From NCBI RefSeq assembly GCF_022701295.1, contig NZ_CP033204.1, forward strand, positions 1,922,001 to 1,986,000: DNA of 64,000 nucleotides. The letters are read 5' to 3'. Both the position numbers and the translations under genes were made by a program. This DNA is from Sphingopyxis sp. YF1 (lineage in GTDB: Bacteria; Pseudomonadota; Alphaproteobacteria; Sphingomonadales; Sphingomonadaceae). Shown here piece by piece: positions 1 to 8,198 of this stretch. The first letter of the stretch is position 1; each line of letters starts with the position of its first letter. Under the pieces are notes generated by a model that saw only the letters and a program-made list of their open reading frames with translations, was not told where the DNA came from and ran no database searches.

Positions 1-1
1 C

Positions 2-325
2 GTGCGCCCCTCGGACATCGCGCGCAATCTGGGCGTATCGCGTCAGGCGATCCACAGCACGATCAGCCAGATGGTGAAGCTGGGGATCGTGAGGCTCGAA
101 ACCGACCCCGACGACCGGCGGCACATGATCCTGTCCCTCACCGAAACCGGCGCGCGGATGCGGCAGGATGCCCAGCGCGCGATGGACACGCTGACCGCCC
201 AGATCGCCGAAGTACTCGGGCAGGACCGTTTCGACGCCCTGCTCGCCGCGCTCGAAGCCGACTGGGGCGACAATATCGAGCGCATCCCCCAGGCGGCCAC
301 AAGGAAGCGCGCCCTGGTCGACTGA
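2..325 (+). CDS. MarR-family transcriptional regulator, 5' end cut by window edge
   Basis: The visible 107 residues are the C-terminal part of a MarR-type repressor. Residues 3-25 read as the helix-turn-helix (SDIARNLGVSRQAIHSTIS), followed by the wing (TDPDDRRHMILSLTETG, about residues 34-50) and a C-terminal dimerisation helix. The family usually has 140-160 residues, so the N-terminal helix and the true start lie left of the window; the GTG at position 2 is only the first in-frame start. It is convergent with the FMN reductase gene. The ligand and targets are unknown. Confidence 0.8.
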   Translation: MRPSDIARNLGVSRQAIHSTISQMVKLGIVRLETDPDDRRHMILSLTETGARMRQDAQRAMDTLTAQIAEVLGQDRFDALLAALEADWGDNIERIPQAATRKRALVD

Positions 326-370
326 GCGCGCGGTTCCGATTCCATCGGGTCCCGCGCGCGCCGCGCGCCC

Positions 371-946
371 CTATGTCGCGAGCGCCGTCGCCACTGCGAC
401 GAGGCGGCCGGCGGTCATGTCAACCAGCGATGCGGGGAGCGCCTCCTTGAGCTGCCCCGCCTCGTCGAAGGCGGCATGGGCGTTCGGAACGAGCACCTGG
501 TCGGGGATCACCAGCATCTGGATCGTGCCGAGAATCTGGCGCAGATGCATCAGGCCGCGAATGCCGCCAAAGGGGCTGATCGAAGCCCCCATGATCGCCG
601 CCGCCTTGCCGCGAAAGGCGACGAGCGCGACGGGCCCTTCGTCGCCGGTGGGGCGCGACGCCCAGTCGATGGCATTTTTGAGCAGCGCCGGGATCGAGCC
701 GTTATATTCGGGCGACACCATGAGCAGGCCGTCCTGCGCCGCAAGCAGCGCCTTGAGCTTCAGCGCGTCCGGGGGGAAGGCATTCGCCTCGATCGCGGTG
801 GTGTAGATCGGCAGATCGAGCGCCGCGAGGTCGACGATCGTCACATCGGCGCCATGCGCCTCCAGCCGCGCCGCAGCGAGCGCGCCGAGCGCCCGGTTGA
901 ACGAACCGTCGCGCGTACTGCCGACAATCACCGCAATCCTCGTCAT
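371..946 (-). CDS. NAD(P)H-dependent FMN reductase family protein
   Basis: A 191-residue cytosolic flavodoxin-like reductase. The N-terminus carries the FMN phosphate loop (GSTRDGSFNR, residues 9-18) and residues 78-95 carry the family signature SPEYNGSIPALLKNAIDW. Length is normal for the SsuE/ChrR/azoreductase-like group, which passes NAD(P)H electrons to FMN, quinones or chromate. The ATG at 946 is preceded by a good ribosome site (GGAGGGATTC). A perfect GGTTAG/CTAACC inverted repeat lies 20 bp upstream at 966-981, so a repressor probably controls it, perhaps the neighbouring MarR protein. The exact electron acceptor cannot be told. Confidence 0.85.
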   Translation of the reverse strand: MTRIAVIVGSTRDGSFNRALGALAAARLEAHGADVTIVDLAALDLPIYTTAIEANAFPPDALKLKALLAAQDGLLMVSPEYNGSIPALLKNAIDWASRPTGDEGPVALVAFRGKAAAIMGASISPFGGIRGLMHLRQILGTIQMLVIPDQVLVPNAHAAFDEAGQLKEALPASLVDMTAGRLVAVATALAT

Positions 947-965
947 GAATCCCTCCGCCGATAAT

Positions 966-981
966 GGTTAGAATGCTAACC
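966..981. promoter_or_regulatory. Operator, TTAG-N4-CTAA type (site 1)
   Basis: Perfect inverted repeat GGTTAG-AATG-CTAACC just upstream of the FMN reductase start. It has the same 6-4-6 geometry and the same inner TTAG/CTAA as the sites at 1665-1680 and 3826-3841. All three surround the MarR gene ending at 1018, whose product is the natural candidate binder. The binder is inferred. Confidence 0.6.
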
Positions 982-1017
982 GATTCGCGGAGGGCATCGC
1001 AACTCGCGGCGCCGGGA

Positions 1018-1524
1018 TCAAGCCTTGACGTCGGACAGCACCGAAAGCTTGCGCGTTTCGTCGGCCAGGTTTTCGATCACGCGCCGCATCAGCCGCTGCA
1101 GCACCTCGACCTCGTCGTCACTCAGCCCGCGCGTCGCGATCTCGTGGATCTCGGCGTTCATCGGCGCGAGCACCAGTTCGAGCTTGCGCGCGTGCGGGGT
1201 GAGAAAGATGAACGTCTTGCGGCGATCGTCCTCGGTCTTCTTGCGCGTGATGAAACCCGCTTTTTCCAGCCCTTTGAGCGCGACGACCGTCGTCGGCTCG
1301 CGCATGCCCACGCGCTCGCTCAGCTCGCGCTGGGTAATGCCGTCCTCGCGCCACAACTGGCGCAGGAAGCGCCATTGCCCCGCCGACACGTCGTGCGTCA
1401 GCGTCCGGCGCTCAAGCAGCCGCGAAAAGGAGCGGAAAACGACGCGCGCGAGATAGCCGATGCTGTTGTCGGGATTGGTGTAATATTCGGCGGGATGCCG
1501 GAAATTCTGCTCTGCCTTGGCCAA
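1018..1524 (-). CDS. MarR-family transcriptional regulator
   Basis: Winged-helix regulator of about 168 residues. The segment VSAGQWRFLRQLWREDG starts the DNA-binding domain, ITQRELSERVGMREPTTVVALKGL is the helix-turn-helix and KTEDDRRKTFIFLTPHAR the wing. I take the TTG at 1524 as the start, because the open frame upstream of it (to ATG 1662) reads as low-complexity, arginine- and glycine-rich sequence unlike MarR proteins; ATG 1623 and ATG 1662 are alternatives. Divergent from the leuD-like gene, with a palindrome at 1665-1680 between them, which suggests autoregulation and control of the leuC/leuD-like pair and the FMN reductase. Confidence 0.8.
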   Translation of the reverse strand: MAKAEQNFRHPAEYYTNPDNSIGYLARVVFRSFSRLLERRTLTHDVSAGQWRFLRQLWREDGITQRELSERVGMREPTTVVALKGLEKAGFITRKKTEDDRRKTFIFLTPHARKLELVLAPMNAEIHEIATRGLSDDEVEVLQRLMRRVIENLADETRKLSVLSDVKA

Positions 1525-1664
1525 TGAACCTGCTCCCCTGCGCCCGCCCCCTGCGGCTGCGCCAAAGTGGAAGCTTAGGGGCCGAAGAATCGGGCGGCAA
1601 CCCCGATCGTCGCCATTTCGCATCAACTTGCGGATAGGATTGGACAAAGCGACCTTGTGCATTT

Positions 1665-1680
1665 ACTTAGCAATCTAAGT
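1665..1680. promoter_or_regulatory. Operator, TTAG-N4-CTAA type (site 2), marR/leuD-like intergenic region
   Basis: Perfect inverted repeat ACTTAG-CAAT-CTAAGT in the divergent region between the MarR gene and the leuD-like gene. A possible plus-strand promoter, TTGGAC (1640-1645) and TTACTT (1663-1668) with a 17-bp spacer, overlaps its left arm, so a bound repressor would block it. Confidence 0.6.
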
Positions 1681-1689
1681 TTATCGCCG

Positions 1690-2286
1690 ATGGAGGCCAG
1701 GTTGCAGAAGTTTGTCCGGGTGCACGCGGTGGCCGCCCCCTTGCCGCTCGCCAATGTCGACACCGACATGATCATCCCCGCGCGTTTCATGAAGGCGCTG
1801 ACGCGCGACGGGCTCGGCGCGCATCTTTTCGAGGAACTGCGCTTCGCCCCCGACGGCGGCGAGCGCGACGATTTCATCCTCAACCGCCCCGCGTGCCGCA
1901 CGGCGCAGATCCTGATCGCCGACCGCAATTTCGGCTGCGGATCGTCGCGCGAGCATGCGGTGTGGGCGCTGACCGGCTTCGGCATCCGCTGCGTCATCGC
2001 GCCAAGTTTCGGCGACATCTTCGCCAGCAATGCCCGCAAGAACGGGCTGCTGCTGATCCGCCTGCCCGACGCCGTCTGCGACCGGCTGCGCCGCGAAACC
2101 GAACTGGCGCAGTTCGCACCGATCGGAATCGACCTCGAAGCGCAGCACATCGCGCTGGCGTCGGGCGAAACGATCGCCTTTGCGGTCGATGCCGACGATC
2201 GGCGAATCCTGATGCAGGGGCTCGACGACATCGGCCGCACGCTGCGCCATACCGACGCCATCGCGCGCTTCGAAGCCGCCGCCTAG
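1690..2286 (+). CDS. leuD: 3-isopropylmalate dehydratase small subunit-like protein (LeuD family)
   Basis: About 198 residues, the normal size of the aconitase-superfamily swivelling domain subunit. It shows NVDTDMIIPARFMK near the N-terminus and the signature FGCGSSREHAVWAL. With a LeuC-type subunit it would form a [4Fe-4S] hydro-lyase moving a hydroxyl on an alkylmalate-type acid. The ATG at 1690 fits the family start (MEARLQKF); the open frame begins at 1657. The matching large-subunit gene lies convergently downstream rather than in an operon, and a MarR gene is divergent upstream. A dedicated catabolic hydratase (citraconate or methylmalate type) is therefore as plausible as leucine synthesis. 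Confidence 0.8.
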   Translation: MEARLQKFVRVHAVAAPLPLANVDTDMIIPARFMKALTRDGLGAHLFEELRFAPDGGERDDFILNRPACRTAQILIADRNFGCGSSREHAVWALTGFGIRCVIAPSFGDIFASNARKNGLLLIRLPDAVCDRLRRETELAQFAPIGIDLEAQHIALASGETIAFAVDADDRRILMQGLDDIGRTLRHTDAIARFEAAA

Positions 2287-2355
2287 GCAGCTCGTCGCCG
2301 AATGGGCGCCGGGTTGGACCAGCGCCCTCCCCATGCCAGCCTCATCGGCGTTCGT

Positions 2356-3783
2356 TCACTCGTGCGGCTGGCCCAGCATCGCGGGCGATGCGATCTCCCC
2401 CGCGATCGCGCTTGCCGCGGCGAGCGCGGGACTCATCAGGTGCGTCCGGCCCGCGCGTCCTTGCCGGTTCTCGAAATTGCGGTTCGAGGTCGAGGCGCAG
2501 CGCTCGCCCGGCGCGAGCCGGTCGGGGTTCATGCCGACGCACAGCGAGCAGCCGGGTTCGCGCCAGTCGAACCCCGCGTCGCGAAAGACGATATCGAGCC
2601 CCTCGGCCTCCGCCTGCCGCTTCACGAGCCCCGAACCCGGCACGACCATCGCACGAACGTGCGGCGCGACACGGCGGCCGCGCGCGACCGCCGCGGCGAT
2701 ACGCAGGTCTTCGATCCGGCTGTTGGTGCAGCTGCCGATGAACACGCGGTCGAGCCGTTGCCCGGCGATCGGGGCACCCGGCGCCAGCCCCATATAGGCC
2801 AGGGCACGCTCTGCACTGGCACGCGCATCGGCATCGGCCGCAGCCGCCGGGTCGGGAATGATGGCGTCGAGCGCGATGACCTGCGCGGGATTCGTGCCCC
2901 AGCTGACCATCGGCCGCACGTCGCCGGCATCGATATGCAGTTCGCGGTCGAATCGCGCGTCGGAATCGCTCGCAAGCGTCCGCCACCGCGCGGTCGCCGC
3001 ACTCCAGTCCGCCGGGACCGATGGACGCCCGCGAAGATAGGCAAGGGTCGTTTCGTCGGGTGCGACCATCCCGGCGCGCGCGCCCATTTCGATGCTGAGG
3101 TTGCACAGCGTCATCCGTGCCTCCATCGACAGCGCGCGCACCGCCTCGCCGGCATATTCGATGACGTGCCCGGTCGCGCCGTCGACGCCGACCGCATGCA
3201 GCAGATGGAGCGCCAGATCCTTGGCATGGACATGCGGCGCCAGCTGCCCGCCGACGGTGATCCGCATGTTGCGCGACCGGCGCTGCCGGATCGTCTGCGT
3301 CGCGAGCACATGCTCGACCTCGCTCGTTCCGATGCCGAATGCCAGCGCCCCGAACGCGCCGTGCGTCGAGGTGTGGCTGTCGCCGCACACGATCGTCATG
3401 CCCGGCTGCGACCGTCCCTGTTCGGGGCCGACGACATGGACGATGCCGCCGCGCGGATCGCCCATCGCGAAACGTTCGATGCCGAAACGGTCGGCGTTGA
3501 TCTCGAGCATCTCGAGCTGCGCGCGCGCCTCCTCGTCGGCCACGCCCGCGGGGCCGGCGGCCTGCCCTTCGGTCGGCACATTATGATCGGACAGCGCGAG
3601 CGCGCGATCGGGCCTGCGCACCCCCCGCCCCGCTTCGGCGAGTCCGGCAAAGGCCTGCGGCGAGGTGACCTCGTGCAGCAGGTGGAGGTCGATGTAGAGG
3701 ATCGATTCGCCCTCGTCGTCGGCGACGACATGTGCGTCCCAGATCTTGTCGTAAAGCGTGCGGCCCCGCCCTGTGCCTGCCAT
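2356..3783 (-). CDS. leuC: 3-isopropylmalate dehydratase large subunit-like protein (LeuC family)
   Basis: About 475 residues, aconitase superfamily large subunit. Visible signatures are [12 protein letters not shown] at the start, the substrate segment [20 protein letters not shown], and the iron-sulfur cysteines in FIGSCTNSR and [11 protein letters not shown]. It should bind a [4Fe-4S] cluster and pair with the LeuD-like protein. The start at 3783 ([12 protein letters not shown]) fits the family better than the upstream ATG at 3810. It is convergent with the leuD-like gene (70 bp between the stops), unlike usual leuCD operons. Its promoter overlaps an operator also found next to the MarR gene. 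Leucine biosynthesis versus a catabolic hydratase role is undecided. Confidence 0.82.
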   Translation of the reverse strand: MAGTGRGRTLYDKIWDAHVVADDEGESILYIDLHLLHEVTSPQAFAGLAEAGRGVRRPDRALALSDHNVPTEGQAAGPAGVADEEARAQLEMLEINADRFGIERFAMGDPRGGIVHVVGPEQGRSQPGMTIVCGDSHTSTHGAFGALAFGIGTSEVEHVLATQTIRQRRSRNMRITVGGQLAPHVHAKDLALHLLHAVGVDGATGHVIEYAGEAVRALSMEARMTLCNLSIEMGARAGMVAPDETTLAYLRGRPSVPADWSAATARWRTLASDSDARFDRELHIDAGDVRPMVSWGTNPAQVIALDAIIPDPAAAADADARASAERALAYMGLAPGAPIAGQRLDRVFIGSCTNSRIEDLRIAAAVARGRRVAPHVRAMVVPGSGLVKRQAEAEGLDIVFRDAGFDWREPGCSLCVGMNPDRLAPGERCASTSNRNFENRQGRAGRTHLMSPALAAASAIAGEIASPAMLGQPHE

Positions 3784-3825
3784 TTGCCTTGCCCTGCCTC
3801 GCACGCCCATGCGCGCACCAAAAAT

Positions 3826-3841
3826 ACTTAGATATCTAACT
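3826..3841. promoter_or_regulatory. Operator, TTAG-N4-CTAA type (site 3), upstream of leuC-like gene
   Basis: Inverted repeat ACTTAG-ATAT-CTAACT (one mismatch between arms). It overlaps the end of the -10 box and the expected start point of the leuC-like promoter, the classic position for repression. Confidence 0.6.
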
Positions 3842-3869
3842 TATATGCAGGAGGACCGGGACGAAGCAA
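3841..3869 (-). promoter_or_regulatory. Putative sigma-70 promoter of the leuC-like gene
   Basis: Read on the minus strand: -35 TTGCTT (3869-3864), a 17-bp spacer, -10 ATATAA (3846-3841). Transcription would start inside the palindrome 3826-3841 and give a leader of about 50 nt. Predicted from sequence only. Confidence 0.45.
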
Positions 3870-4137
3870 GCGCTTTTCCGCCATTTTCGATTTTCACATA
3901 AATGCAATGCTTAGCACTTGAAGTATTATTTTGCCATGATATGACCGCCGACGGGAACGAGGATCAGGCCCGACGGCACCCGCCGAGGATACGACAGATA
4001 TCCCGCGCCGCCGGCAAGACGACCTCCGCCAGCGAGGCCCCGTTCCATGGACTGAAGAGGCCGGTGCGCATGCCGCATATCCGCCGCGACGACGCGTGCG
4101 GGTACGGACGCGCGCGGCCCTCGAACGGGAGGACAGA

Positions 4138-6402
4138 ATGAAGACCGCTTTGCTTTTGCTTTCAACCGCCGCGATCGCGCTTTCGGCGGCGCCCGCATAT
4201 GCCCAGGATGCCGCCGCCCCCGACACGGCGACCGGCAATGATGCCGCCGACAACAGCTATGGCGAGATTCTCGTCACCGCGCAGCGCCGCTCGGAAAGCG
4301 TTCAGGATGTGCCGATCGCCATTTCGGCTTTCAACTCCGACATGGTCGAATCGAGCGGCAGCACCAATATCACCAGCCTGAACGGCCTCGCGCCGAACGT
4401 CGTGCTGCAGACGCAGGGACTCGTCGCCAACGTGCCGATGATCTCGATCCGCGGCATGAGCACCGCCGATCCCGATCCCAACGCCGACCCCAAGGTCAGC
4501 ACGATCATCGACGGCGTCTACATCCCCTTCGTGTCGAGCACGATGCTCGACCTGTTCGATGTCGAGCGCATCGAGATACTGAAAGGCCCGCAGGGCGTGC
4601 TGTTCGGCAAGAACAACCTCGCCGGCACGATCAACGTCATCAGCGCGCGGCCGACCGACGATTTCGGCGGCGAAGCCCGCGTTTCGCTCGGTTCGTACGG
4701 GCTCAAGCAGTTCCGCGGCAAGGTGAATACCGGCCGTTTCGCGGGCGACGCGCTCGCCGCCAAGGTCGCCGTCAACTTCCGCGACTACAACGGCTATGCG
4801 CGCAACGTCATCACCGGCAACCGCCTCAACGGCGCCAACGTCAAGTCGGTCCGCGGCGCACTCGAATATGATCAGGGCGGCGCGTTCGATTCGACCGTGA
4901 TCGTCGACTGGCTGAAACAGAAGACCGTGGGTCCGGCACCGCACGTGCTCGACAATGGCGATGCCAACTGGGACCTGCTCCCCGACGCGGTGAAGACCGA
5001 CGTCTACAAGGCCGCGGTGCTGTTCGACCCCTATGCGAACACCGAAAGCTATGGCGGGTCGTGGAACTCGAACCTCGATGTGGGCTGGGGCACGATCAGT
5101 TCGGTGCTCGGCTATCGTCATCTGACCTATGTCACGCGCGGCGACTTCGACGGGCTGATCACCCCCGCGCCGCAGCTCGACGTGACGCGCGACTTTTCGG
5201 GCGAGTCGAAAAGCGCGGAACTGCGTTACGTCTCGCCGGAAGGTGAACCGGTCGATTTCGTCGTCGGCCTCTATTACCAGGCCGACAAGTGGCGCCAGTT
5301 CAACACCGTGCTCGCGACGCCGACCACGACCACGCTCGCGCAACTGCATCAGGACACCGACAGCTACGCGATCTTCGCGCTGGTCAACGCGCACCCCGCC
5401 GACGGGCTGACCCTGTCGATGGGCGGTCGCTACAGCCACGACCGCAAGAAATATGACATCGCGTCGCAGGTGCTGCTGAACGGCAATCAGGTGTCGTCCT
5501 TCGCGAGCAGCCTCAAGTCGAGCTGGTCCGAGTTTACGCCGCGCCTGACGGTCAATTACGAAGTGACCCCCGACGCCATGGTCTACGCCAATTATTCGCA
5601 GGGCTACAAGGCGGGCGGCTATAATTCGCGCGGAACCATCCCCGAAAATGTCGGCCCCTATGACCCCGAGCGCGTCACCGCGTTCGAGCTTGGCGCCAAG
5701 ACCGACCTGTTCGACCGGTTGCTGCGCCTGAACGTCGCGGGCTTCCTCAACAACTACCGCGACCTGCAAAGCTCGGTGACCAAGATGGGTTCGGTGCGCG
5801 CCGAAAACGTCACGACCAATATCGCCGCGGCGAAAATCTACGGCTTCGAGATCGAAAGTCTGTTGCGGCCGGCGACCGGTTTCACCATCGGTGCCAACGT
5901 TGCATATCTGCACGCGCGCTACACCGACTTCTGCGCCGACACCAACGGGGTGTTCACCAACGGAGCGCCCGAGGTCGGCCAGTGCGGGCCCGCGACGCCG
6001 ATCCTGATCAACGGCGTGCCCAACGGTACCTTCGCCGTCCCGGTCGACTCGTCGGGCCTCGACCTTGCGAACGCACCCAAGTGGAGCGGCAGCCTGTCGG
6101 TCGACTATGCGATCCCGACCTCGTTCGGCGAAGTGAAGCTGCACAGCGACGCACGCTATTCGTCGCGCTTCAACACCTGGGGACGCAGCAACAACCCCGG
6201 CTATTACCGCAACGAAGTCGTGCTGCTCAACGCCAGCATCGCCGTCGCCGGCGATGACGAACAGTGGAAGGTCACGCTGTACGGAACCAACCTGACCGAC
6301 CAGAAGGTGATGTCGGGTGCGACCAACGCGGGCGCGACGCCGATCTCGCAATTCTATCAGGCGCCGCGCGAATTCGGCGTCGATTTCGCGGTGAAGTTCT
6401 GA
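4138..6402 (+). CDS. TonB-dependent outer-membrane receptor
   Basis: 754 residues. A cleavable signal peptide (residues 1-22, ending APAYAQ) is followed by the TonB-box/plug entry GEILVTAQRRSESVQDVPIAISAF. The plug motif VERIEILKGPQGVLFGKNNLAGTINV lies near residues 140-165, and alternating beta strands run to the aromatic C-terminus VDFAVKF. It belongs to the sphingomonad OAR/IroN-like group that takes up hydrophobic or aromatic compounds. The start at 4138 is set by the signal peptide. The sulfatase follows 70 bp downstream on the same strand, so a sulfated ligand is possible. The actual ligand is unknown. Confidence 0.9.
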   Translation: MKTALLLLSTAAIALSAAPAYAQDAAAPDTATGNDAADNSYGEILVTAQRRSESVQDVPIAISAFNSDMVESSGSTNITSLNGLAPNVVLQTQGLVANVPMISIRGMSTADPDPNADPKVSTIIDGVYIPFVSSTMLDLFDVERIEILKGPQGVLFGKNNLAGTINVISARPTDDFGGEARVSLGSYGLKQFRGKVNTGRFAGDALAAKVAVNFRDYNGYARNVITGNRLNGANVKSVRGALEYDQGGAFDSTVIVDWLKQKTVGPAPHVLDNGDANWDLLPDAVKTDVYKAAVLFDPYANTESYGGSWNSNLDVGWGTISSVLGYRHLTYVTRGDFDGLITPAPQLDVTRDFSGESKSAELRYVSPEGEPVDFVVGLYYQADKWRQFNTVLATPTTTTLAQLHQDTDSYAIFALVNAHPADGLTLSMGGRYSHDRKKYDIASQVLLNGNQVSSFASSLKSSWSEFTPRLTVNYEVTPDAMVYANYSQGYKAGGYNSRGTIPENVGPYDPERVTAFELGAKTDLFDRLLRLNVAGFLNNYRDLQSSVTKMGSVRAENVTTNIAAAKIYGFEIESLLRPATGFTIGANVAYLHARYTDFCADTNGVFTNGAPEVGQCGPATPILINGVPNGTFAVPVDSSGLDLANAPKWSGSLSVDYAIPTSFGEVKLHSDARYSSRFNTWGRSNNPGYYRNEVVLLNASIAVAGDDEQWKVTLYGTNLTDQKVMSGATNAGATPISQFYQAPREFGVDFAVKF

Positions 6403-6409
6403 GGCCGTA

Positions 6410-6440
6410 CCGCCCGCGGCGCACGCAGCGTCGCGGGCGG
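6410..6440 (+). terminator. GC-rich hairpin between TonB receptor and sulfatase
   Basis: Perfect 9-bp stem CCGCCCGCG (6410-6418) with CGCGGGCGG (6432-6440) and a 13-nt loop, directly after the receptor stop. No T tract follows, so it may lower read-through or protect the receptor mRNA rather than act as a strong intrinsic terminator. Confidence 0.45.
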
Positions 6441-6472
6441 GACTCGACAGGGAATCAAGACGGGAGAGAGTA

Positions 6473-8188
6473 ATGGGTTGGGATGTGAATCGCCGGACGT
6501 TCGTTGGCGGCATGGGGGCGCTCGCCGCCGCGGGGCTCGCGATGCCGGCGCTGGCGAAGAACGGCAAGAAGCTCAACGTCCTGATGATCGTCACCGACCA
6601 GGAACAGGGCATCGCCAGCTACCCCAAGGGCCTGCTCGAAAAGCTGCCGCACCATCGCGAACTGATGGAACGCGGAATGCTCGTCGAAAATTATCACGTC
6701 CACACGACGCCGTGCACCCCGTCGCGCTCGACGATCTTCCAGGGTCACCACACCCAGCAGACGGGGCTGTTCCTGAACAGCGACAACGCCCCCAACCCGG
6801 TTGCGGCCGAAGACATGCCGACGCTGGGCCACATGATGCAGGCCGCGGGCTATTACACCAGCTACAAGGGCAAGTGGCACCTCAGCCGGATCAATTTCGA
6901 GCGCAACTGGAACCGCGTCGTCGGCGGTGTCTATCCCAACACCGAACGCGCGATGGAGAAATACGGCTTCCACGATTACGGCTTCGACGGCGAGGAACTG
7001 GGGCTGACCTGGGACGGCTATCGCGCCGACATGTTCGTGGCGGGCGACGCCGCGCGCAGCATCTTCGACTTCACCCGGCGCGACAAGGCCGGCGGCAAGC
7101 CGTGGTTCATGGTCGTCGGCCTCATCAATCCGCACGACATCATGTTCTATGACGCGACGGGCAAACAGGCGAAACACCGCACCCATCCCGACATCCTGGC
7201 GCCGCTGCGCCGCGAGCCGGGCGACCCGATCTACGAGACCGACAACAAGTTCGACCTGCCCGAGAGCTTCTACAAGGACGACCTCAGCACCAAGCCCGAG
7301 GCGCACCGCGCGATCGTGCGGCTGAACGACCTCTTCTATGGCCCGATGCCGCACGACGACGAAGCGTCGTGGCACCGGTTCAACAATTATTACTACAACT
7401 GCCTGCGCGACGTCGACCGGCGGCTCGGGCAATTGCTCTGGGCGCTCAAGGAGAGCGGCCAGATCGACAATACGATCATCATGTACACGAGCGACCATGG
7501 CGAACGCGCGGGCGCGCACGGGATGCGGCAGAAGGCGGGCACGATGTACCGCGAGGAAACCAACATCCCGATGATCATCGCGCACCCCGACTTCGCGGGC
7601 GGCCGCGCCACCAAGGGTCTCATGGGCGCGGTCGACATCGCGCCGACGCTGATGGCGCTCGCCGGCCTTTCCGCCGACGAAGCGACGAGCCGGTTTCCGG
7701 GCCTGCCCGGGGTCGACGTCTCGGCGCTGCTCGGGGCGCCCGATGCGCCGACCGAACGCGACAAGCGCGGCCATTTTTTCAACTATGCGGTCGCGCACAT
7801 GTGGGAACCCAATTCGGCGCGCACCGTCGGCCCCCGTCCCCCGGGCGAGACGATCCCCGACTATTCGAAGGTCTATGACCTGTCGAAACGCCGCCTGCAC
7901 CGCGGCGTGCACGACGGCCGCTGGAAGTTCGCGCGCTATTTCGCGCCGGCGCATCACCATATGCCGACCGACTGGAAAACGCTGAGCACGCGCAACGACC
8001 TCGAGCTCTACGACACCCACGCCGACCCGAAGGAACTGGTCAACCTCGCGAACGATCCCAAGCATCGCAAGACGGTGCTGCGCCTCAACGCGATGGTGAA
8101 CGCGCTGTCCGAGCGCGAGATCGGCAAGGGGCTCGACGACGGCCGCGAATATCCGGGGCCGACCGAGATGTACAACCAGCCGGGCTGA
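6473..8188 (+). CDS. Tat-exported type I sulfatase
   Basis: 571 residues, alkaline-phosphatase superfamily arylsulfatase. The N-terminus has a twin-arginine signal (NRRTFVGGMGALAAAG, ending PALA near residue 28), so it should act in the periplasm. The formylglycine motif CTPSR is at residues 81-85, with Cys81 to be oxidised by a formylglycine-generating enzyme. TDQ (41-43) and TSDHGER are metal-binding segments. It hydrolyses a sulfate ester on an unknown substrate. Position right after a TonB receptor suggests uptake followed by desulfation. The start is preceded by GGGAGAGTA, a good ribosome site. Confidence 0.9.
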   Translation: MGWDVNRRTFVGGMGALAAAGLAMPALAKNGKKLNVLMIVTDQEQGIASYPKGLLEKLPHHRELMERGMLVENYHVHTTPCTPSRSTIFQGHHTQQTGLFLNSDNAPNPVAAEDMPTLGHMMQAAGYYTSYKGKWHLSRINFERNWNRVVGGVYPNTERAMEKYGFHDYGFDGEELGLTWDGYRADMFVAGDAARSIFDFTRRDKAGGKPWFMVVGLINPHDIMFYDATGKQAKHRTHPDILAPLRREPGDPIYETDNKFDLPESFYKDDLSTKPEAHRAIVRLNDLFYGPMPHDDEASWHRFNNYYYNCLRDVDRRLGQLLWALKESGQIDNTIIMYTSDHGERAGAHGMRQKAGTMYREETNIPMIIAHPDFAGGRATKGLMGAVDIAPTLMALAGLSADEATSRFPGLPGVDVSALLGAPDAPTERDKRGHFFNYAVAHMWEPNSARTVGPRPPGETIPDYSKVYDLSKRRLHRGVHDGRWKFARYFAPAHHHMPTDWKTLSTRNDLELYDTHADPKELVNLANDPKHRKTVLRLNAMVNALSEREIGKGLDDGREYPGPTEMYNQPG

Positions 8189-8198
8189 CCCCGGCCGA

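Larger units (their letters stand above)
3784..4137. other. Intergenic region between leuC-like gene and TonB receptor
   Basis: 354 bp without a convincing gene. The left third holds the leuC-like promoter and operator. Positions 3880-3945 are AT-rich for this genome and contain a possible plus-strand promoter for the receptor (TTGAAG 3918-3923, 16 bp, TATGAC 3940-3945). The rest is GC-rich leader up to the receptor start at 4138. The short open frames here have no recognisable protein. Confidence 0.5.

Noticed and set aside
1657..2286. LeuD start at ATG 1657
   Set aside because: It would place the operator inside the coding region and add 11 residues absent from the family; ATG 1690 fits better, although neither has a clear ribosome site.
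4162..6612. Minus-strand open frame of 816 codons opposite the TonB receptor
   Set aside because: No domain; the receptor on the plus strand has signal peptide, plug and barrel.
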